From Bacteroidia bacterium (lineage in GTDB: Bacteria; Bacteroidota; Bacteroidia; NS11-12g; UBA955), in assembly GCA_023254645.1 (NCBI GenBank), contig JALRLA010000371.1, positions 1 to 10,879 on the forward strand: a DNA stretch of 10,879 bases, written 5' to 3'. Below are positions 8,643 through 10,879 of this stretch, piece after piece (positions within the stretch are counted from its first letter, which is position 1; every line of letters starts with the position of its first letter). A program made the position numbers and the translations under genes. Under the pieces are notes generated by a model that worked only from the letters and a program-made list of their open reading frames with translations, did not search any database and had not been told where the DNA came from.

Positions 8643-8673
8643 GTAAAACAAAGGGGGGGACTGATGTCCCCCC
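8643..8673 (-). terminator. Intrinsic terminator downstream of the T9SS-protein gene
   Basis: On the minus strand an 8-bp GC-rich stem (GGGGGGAC with GTCCCCCC, loop ATCA) is followed by C and then TTTGTTTTAC. It begins about 30 bases after the stop codon of the two-module T9SS protein gene and should end its transcript before susC, making the PUL a separate transcription unit. Confidence 0.75.
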
Positions 8674-8702
8674 GATTGCCTAATTATACCATAATACCAC
8701 CC

Positions 8703-9980
8703 TTAGTTCTTTACGAAACGGCGGGTCAATATTCCATTAGCCGTTTGAACTTGCACCAAGTAGGTACCGTTGCTCAAACCGTTGATATTCAAAGCAGCAG
8801 ATGAAGCACCAGCAGCGTTGATTTCCATGATGTTTGAACCTTGCAAGCTCATAACACGAACCACTTCGATGGCCATACCAGGAGCGGCTACATTCAAATT
8901 GTCAGTTGAAGGGTTGGGGTATACCACCAAACCAGATGCAGCGCTGGCCACGTTCACGCCCATAGCAGGCTCAGGAACGCGTACCATTTCAAAGTGCCAG
9001 TAAGCACCGCCACCGATCATGATGTCCAAGTACATGGTATCGTCAGTGATCGCGGCTTCGTACACGATGGTGTCTTTGGCATTGGCCAAATCGTTGATTT
9101 CACCACCATTGTAAACCTTGGGAAGACCCATGTAAGCACCTTTGCCATTCAATGAAATGGTACCGGCATCTTTGTTAGCGGTGTAAGTGTAAGTGCCTTT
9201 GCCATCGAAAGGAGCTACAGGAGCATTGCAACCTGCAGTACCCTGCCAAGCCTCCAAGAAGGTCTCATCTTGGAAATCCATGGTGAAAGAACCATCAGCA
9301 TTGAACACGAAGTAATCATCATACATGCACTTGCGGTCAGCAGTGATCTCAGCAGCAGGAACTTTCCACCAAGCGTAATCGCCTTTAGCAGGACCTACCG
9401 CCAAAGAAGTTTCAACAGGGCGCATCTGCCAGTAACCCACAGGGTTCAACTCAGGCATCTTCTTCACCAATTCAAACTTCCAGTAACCACCAGAAATGGC
9501 GATTTCGCAAGTCATGCTGTTGCCATTTACGGTTACCTCATAAGTGATTTGGTCAGGAGCATTGGCAGGGTCGCTCAATTCTCCACCGTTGTATACTTTG
9601 GGAATACCAATGAAAGCACCCTTACCATTGATGGTTACGGTACCAGCAGTGGCGTCATAGCTCCAAGTAGCAGCGGCAGAACCGTCGTGAGGAGCTATAG
9701 GAGTACCGCAATCGGTAGCACCTTGCCAACCTTCACGGAAGGTCTCGTTCTGCATGACGTTTTGGAAACTTCCGTCAGCGTTGAAGACGAATTCATCGTC
9801 GAATTGGCAAGCGCGAGCGCCCGTCACTTCAGCTTCGGGGTTACCCCACCAAGAATAATCTCCTTTGGCTGGACCTACTGCCATGGCATTGCCAATGGGA
9901 GCCAAAGTCCAAGTTCCGGCAATCTGAGCAGACAAGGCTGCTGCACCCATACCGAACATTACTAGTACTAATTTTTTCAT
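8703..9980 (-). CDS. T9SS-exported protein with two copies of a ~155-residue module; function unknown
   Basis: I do not recognise this 425-residue protein as a named enzyme. The start chosen is the ATG at 9980, because it gives a clean Sec signal peptide (MKKLVLVMFGMGAAALSA/Q) and lies just after a plausible promoter; the ATG at 10040 would add a non-signal-like tail and run through that promoter. Residues 21-172 and 181-333 are two copies of one module sharing AVGPAKGDY.WW, a C....D.FVFNADGSF block, ET...WQG, AP.DG, NGKGA..G.PKVYNGGE and a final YW.FE.V. Each copy has two cysteines 33 residues apart (58/91 and 218/251), a likely disulfide. Residues ~351-425 are a type A T9SS sorting domain (VYPNPSTDNLNV, LSNGTYLVQV, RRFVKN). 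It is therefore secreted or attached to the surface. The resemblance to the middle domain of the PKD lipoprotein suggests glycan binding, which is inference. Confidence 0.9.
   Translation of the reverse strand: MKKLVLVMFGMGAAALSAQIAGTWTLAPIGNAMAVGPAKGDYSWWGNPEAEVTGARACQFDDEFVFNADGSFQNVMQNETFREGWQGATDCGTPIAPHDGSAAATWSYDATAGTVTINGKGAFIGIPKVYNGGELSDPANAPDQITYEVTVNGNSMTCEIAISGGYWKFELVKKMPELNPVGYWQMRPVETSLAVGPAKGDYAWWKVPAAEITADRKCMYDDYFVFNADGSFTMDFQDETFLEAWQGTAGCNAPVAPFDGKGTYTYTANKDAGTISLNGKGAYMGLPKVYNGGEINDLANAKDTIVYEAAITDDTMYLDIMIGGGAYWHFEMVRVPEPAMGVNVASAASGLVVYPNPSTDNLNVAAPGMAIEVVRVMSLQGSNIMEINAAGASSAALNINGLSNGTYLVQVQTANGILTRRFVKN
8982..9440 (-). repeat. Tandem module copy 2 (residues 181-333 of the T9SS protein)
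   Basis: This is the second copy of the protein module, about 153 residues. It aligns end to end with copy 1 with few gaps: VGPAKGDYAWW, DDYFVFNADGSF, EAWQG, APFDG, NGKGAYMGLPKVYNGGE. The cysteine pair is conserved at 218 and 251. DNA similarity between the copies is visible, for example at the VGPAKGD codons, but third positions have diverged, so the duplication is not recent. Confidence 0.85.
9465..9920 (-). repeat. Tandem module copy 1 (residues 21-172 of the T9SS protein)
   Basis: This is the first copy, about 152 residues directly after the signal peptide: GTWTLAP, VGPAKGDYSWW, DDEFVFNADGSF, EGWQG, APHDG, NGKGAFIGIPKVYNGGE, GGYWKFELV. It carries the shared cysteine pair (58, 91) and one extra cysteine (158) not found in copy 2. 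A short linker (KKMPELNP) joins it to copy 2. Confidence 0.85.
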
Positions 9981-10011
9981 ATTAAAGTTATATAGTTTGA
10001 GACGAATATAG

Positions 10012-10042
10012 CAAAAAATAAAACTTATGGTAAATTTCACAA
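10012..10042 (-). promoter_or_regulatory. Candidate Bacteroidota promoter of the T9SS-protein gene
   Basis: On the minus strand TTG (10042-10040) is followed after 19 bases by TATTTTTTG (10020-10012), close to the Bacteroidota -33/-7 consensus TTG / TAnnTTTG, with one extra base inside the -7 box. The box lies about 30 bases before the ATG at 9980, giving a short A/T-rich leader. It supports that start over the ATG at 10040. Confidence 0.45.
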
Positions 10043-10050
10043 TATGTGAA
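10036..10050. promoter_or_regulatory. 15-bp palindrome overlapping the -33 element, possible operator
   Basis: TTCACA-ATA-TGTGAA is a perfect inverted repeat with 6-bp arms, and it covers the TTG of the candidate promoter. Position and symmetry fit a site for a dimeric regulator. A short palindrome in A/T-rich DNA can also arise by chance, and no second copy was noticed in the window. Confidence 0.35.
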
Positions 10051-10113
10051 GCACAAAATGTTTACAAATGAACCTTTTAAACGCCCTTATTCAACAAAAG
10101 TTCATTCCAATAA

Positions 10114-10141
10114 CAAAAAGCCCCGCCGAATGGCGGGGCTT
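10114..10141 (-). terminator. Intrinsic terminator of the subtilase-doxX operon
   Basis: On the minus strand a 10-bp stem (AAGCCCCGCC with GGCGGGGCTT, loop ATTC) is followed by further T residues (TTTG). It begins a few bases after the doxX stop codon at 10145. The stretch from here to 9981 holds no other gene. Confidence 0.85.
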
Positions 10142-10144
10142 ATT

Positions 10145-10567
10145 TCAATCTTCGTTTTTGTGCAAGAGGGCATCCAAGCTGTATCTGCCTGGCCCGGTTA
10201 AGGCCAAAACAAGGAAGGCAATGAAATACAGCAACGCGTGCTCTTTTTCTTTCAAGGGATCATCGCGATGAGCCCAAAAGGCTGCCACTGCCATGCAAAA
10301 AGCGGCAATGCCCGCAAACCAGCGCGACTTGAAGCCAATGGCTAAGAAAAACGGGGCCGCCAACTCGGCAAAAACAGTTAGGAGCAAGGATGCATCAGCG
10401 CCAAAGCCCAGGAAGTTCATGAATTTCACCGGCTCACCGCTGTTCAAACTTCCCATGTAGCGGTCCAACTTGGCCAATCCATGGGGCATCATGAGCAAGG
10501 CAAAACCCACTCTCAAGAGGAGCAAGCCCGCATCGTGCATCAATCGATGAGCGTGGTTGTGTTTCAT
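10145..10567 (-). CDS. DoxX-family integral membrane protein
   Basis: This 140-residue protein of the DoxX/DoxD-like family has four predicted membrane helices, near residues 12-30, 60-78, 82-98 and 111-126. Family landmarks are LLLLRVGFALLMMPHGLAKL at the first helix and the acidic-hydrophobic FAELAAPFFLAIGF in the second. DoxX proteins sit in the inner membrane; some are linked to redox or thiol stress, but the role is usually unknown, as here. The ATG at 10567 was chosen because it lies 4 bp after the stop of the subtilase gene; the upstream ATG at 10609 would overlap that gene by 38 bp and add a polar tail. The close spacing indicates an operon with the subtilase, and a terminator follows directly. 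Confidence 0.85.
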   Translation of the reverse strand: MKHNHAHRLMHDAGLLLLRVGFALLMMPHGLAKLDRYMGSLNSGEPVKFMNFLGFGADASLLLTVFAELAAPFFLAIGFKSRWFAGIAAFCMAVAAFWAHRDDPLKEKEHALLYFIAFLVLALTGPGRYSLDALLHKNED

Positions 10568-10571
10568 GGAA

Positions 10572-10879
10572 TTACAAGGTAGCTGCCATTTCCAGGGCTT
10601 TTTTGGCATTCACCAATCCGCCGCTGACGCAGATGTCTTTCAATTTGACCTTTTGCTTGTCTGTACCGGGCAAAATTACCTTGCCTTTCACGGGAACAGA
10701 ACCGTCCATCAAACACGCTTTTACCTGCTGGGCCGTCAAATGGGGGTAACGGCTCCACACCAAGGCCGCCACACCAGCCGCGCATGGGGCCGCCATGGAA
10801 GTACCATTGAAGTAGGCATACTGGTTATTGGGGATGGAAGAGTAGATGTCACGACCGGGTGAGAATACATCCACGTTGG
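10572..10879 (-). CDS. Subtilisin-like serine peptidase (S8), C-terminal part
   Basis: The frame is open to the window edge, so the N-terminal part with the catalytic Asp and His is missing. About 102 residues are visible. They start with NVDVFSPGRDIYSS, the usual stretch before the active site, then GTSMAAP, which carries the catalytic Ser (codon 10799-10797), and the following helix AAGVAALVWSRYP. The chain ends about 75 residues after the Ser at LEMAATL, with no T9SS sorting domain, so if exported it is probably not a T9SS type A substrate. Its substrate cannot be read from this fragment. It shares a transcript with doxX and is separated from the PUL by a terminator, so no role in glucan use is implied. 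Confidence 0.9.
   Translation of the reverse strand, partial: NVDVFSPGRDIYSSIPNNQYAYFNGTSMAAPCAAGVAALVWSRYPHLTAQQVKACLMDGSVPVKGKVILPGTDKQKVKLKDICVSGGLVNAKKALEMAATL

Noticed and set aside
8682..8695. TATAAT on the minus strand just after the T9SS gene, as a susC promoter
   Set aside because: Bacteroidota housekeeping promoters use TAnnTTTG rather than TATAAT, and two hairpin terminators would lie between it and susC.
9270..9965. Plus-strand open frame (231 codons) opposite the T9SS-protein gene
   Set aside because: The minus strand shows a signal peptide, duplicated modules and a sorting domain, so the plus-strand frame is a shadow.
9981..10040. Twenty-codon longer start of the T9SS protein (ATG at 10040)
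   Set aside because: It would place a non-signal-like tail before a perfect signal peptide and make the candidate -7 box part of the coding region.
10568..10609. Longer start of the DoxX protein (ATG at 10609)
   Set aside because: It overlaps the end of the subtilase gene and adds residues unlike DoxX N-termini. The ATG at 10567 is 4 bp after the subtilase stop.
1..10879. CRISPR arrays, tRNA or rRNA genes, insertion sequences
   Set aside because: No direct-repeat/spacer pattern, tRNA-like fold, transposase or terminal inverted repeats were seen in the non-coding gaps, all of which are shorter than about 170 bases.

Overview
The window comes from a member of the Bacteroidota. The evidence is a SusC/SusD pair, lipoproteins with relaxed Bacteroidota-type lipoboxes, a type IX secretion (T9SS) C-terminal sorting domain, start sites without clear Shine-Dalgarno sequences, and one promoter resembling the TTG / TAnnTTTG Bacteroidota consensus. 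The gene content (GH16 laminarinase type, GH3, PKD lipoprotein) resembles laminarin loci of aquatic Flavobacteriales-like bacteria. The genus cannot be fixed from the sequence.

Layout. Positions 1-1674 (+) hold the 3' part of a GH3 beta-glucosidase gene. It converges on a minus-strand polysaccharide utilization locus (PUL) and shares its stop-codon bases with it. Read in the direction of transcription, that locus is SusC (8575-5666), SusD (5663-4188), a three-module PKD surface lipoprotein (4175-2829), a strong hairpin terminator (2797-2820), and a GH16 endo-beta-1,3-glucanase lipoprotein (2783-1671). Upstream of susC lie about 127 bp with two hairpins. Before those comes a T9SS-exported protein (9980-8703) made of two copies of a ~155-residue module plus a sorting domain. 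A short operon of a partial subtilase (10879-10572) and a DoxX-family membrane protein (10567-10145), ended by its own terminator, fills the right end.

How the genes fit together. The GH16 enzyme would cut beta-1,3-glucan at the cell surface. The PKD lipoprotein and SusD would bind the chains, SusC would import oligosaccharides through the outer membrane with TonB energy, and the GH3 enzyme would release glucose. No regulator gene is visible.

The most interesting observation is that the middle domain of the PKD lipoprotein appears to be the same module as the two tandem copies in the T9SS protein. Both conserved cysteines are absent from the lipoprotein copy. This suggests that the unrecognised T9SS protein is a secreted or surface-attached partner of the glucan system. 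Other points are a SusC without the usual N-terminal extension, a terminator inside the PUL directly before the GH16 start codon, and a near-consensus promoter with an overlapping palindrome upstream of the T9SS gene.
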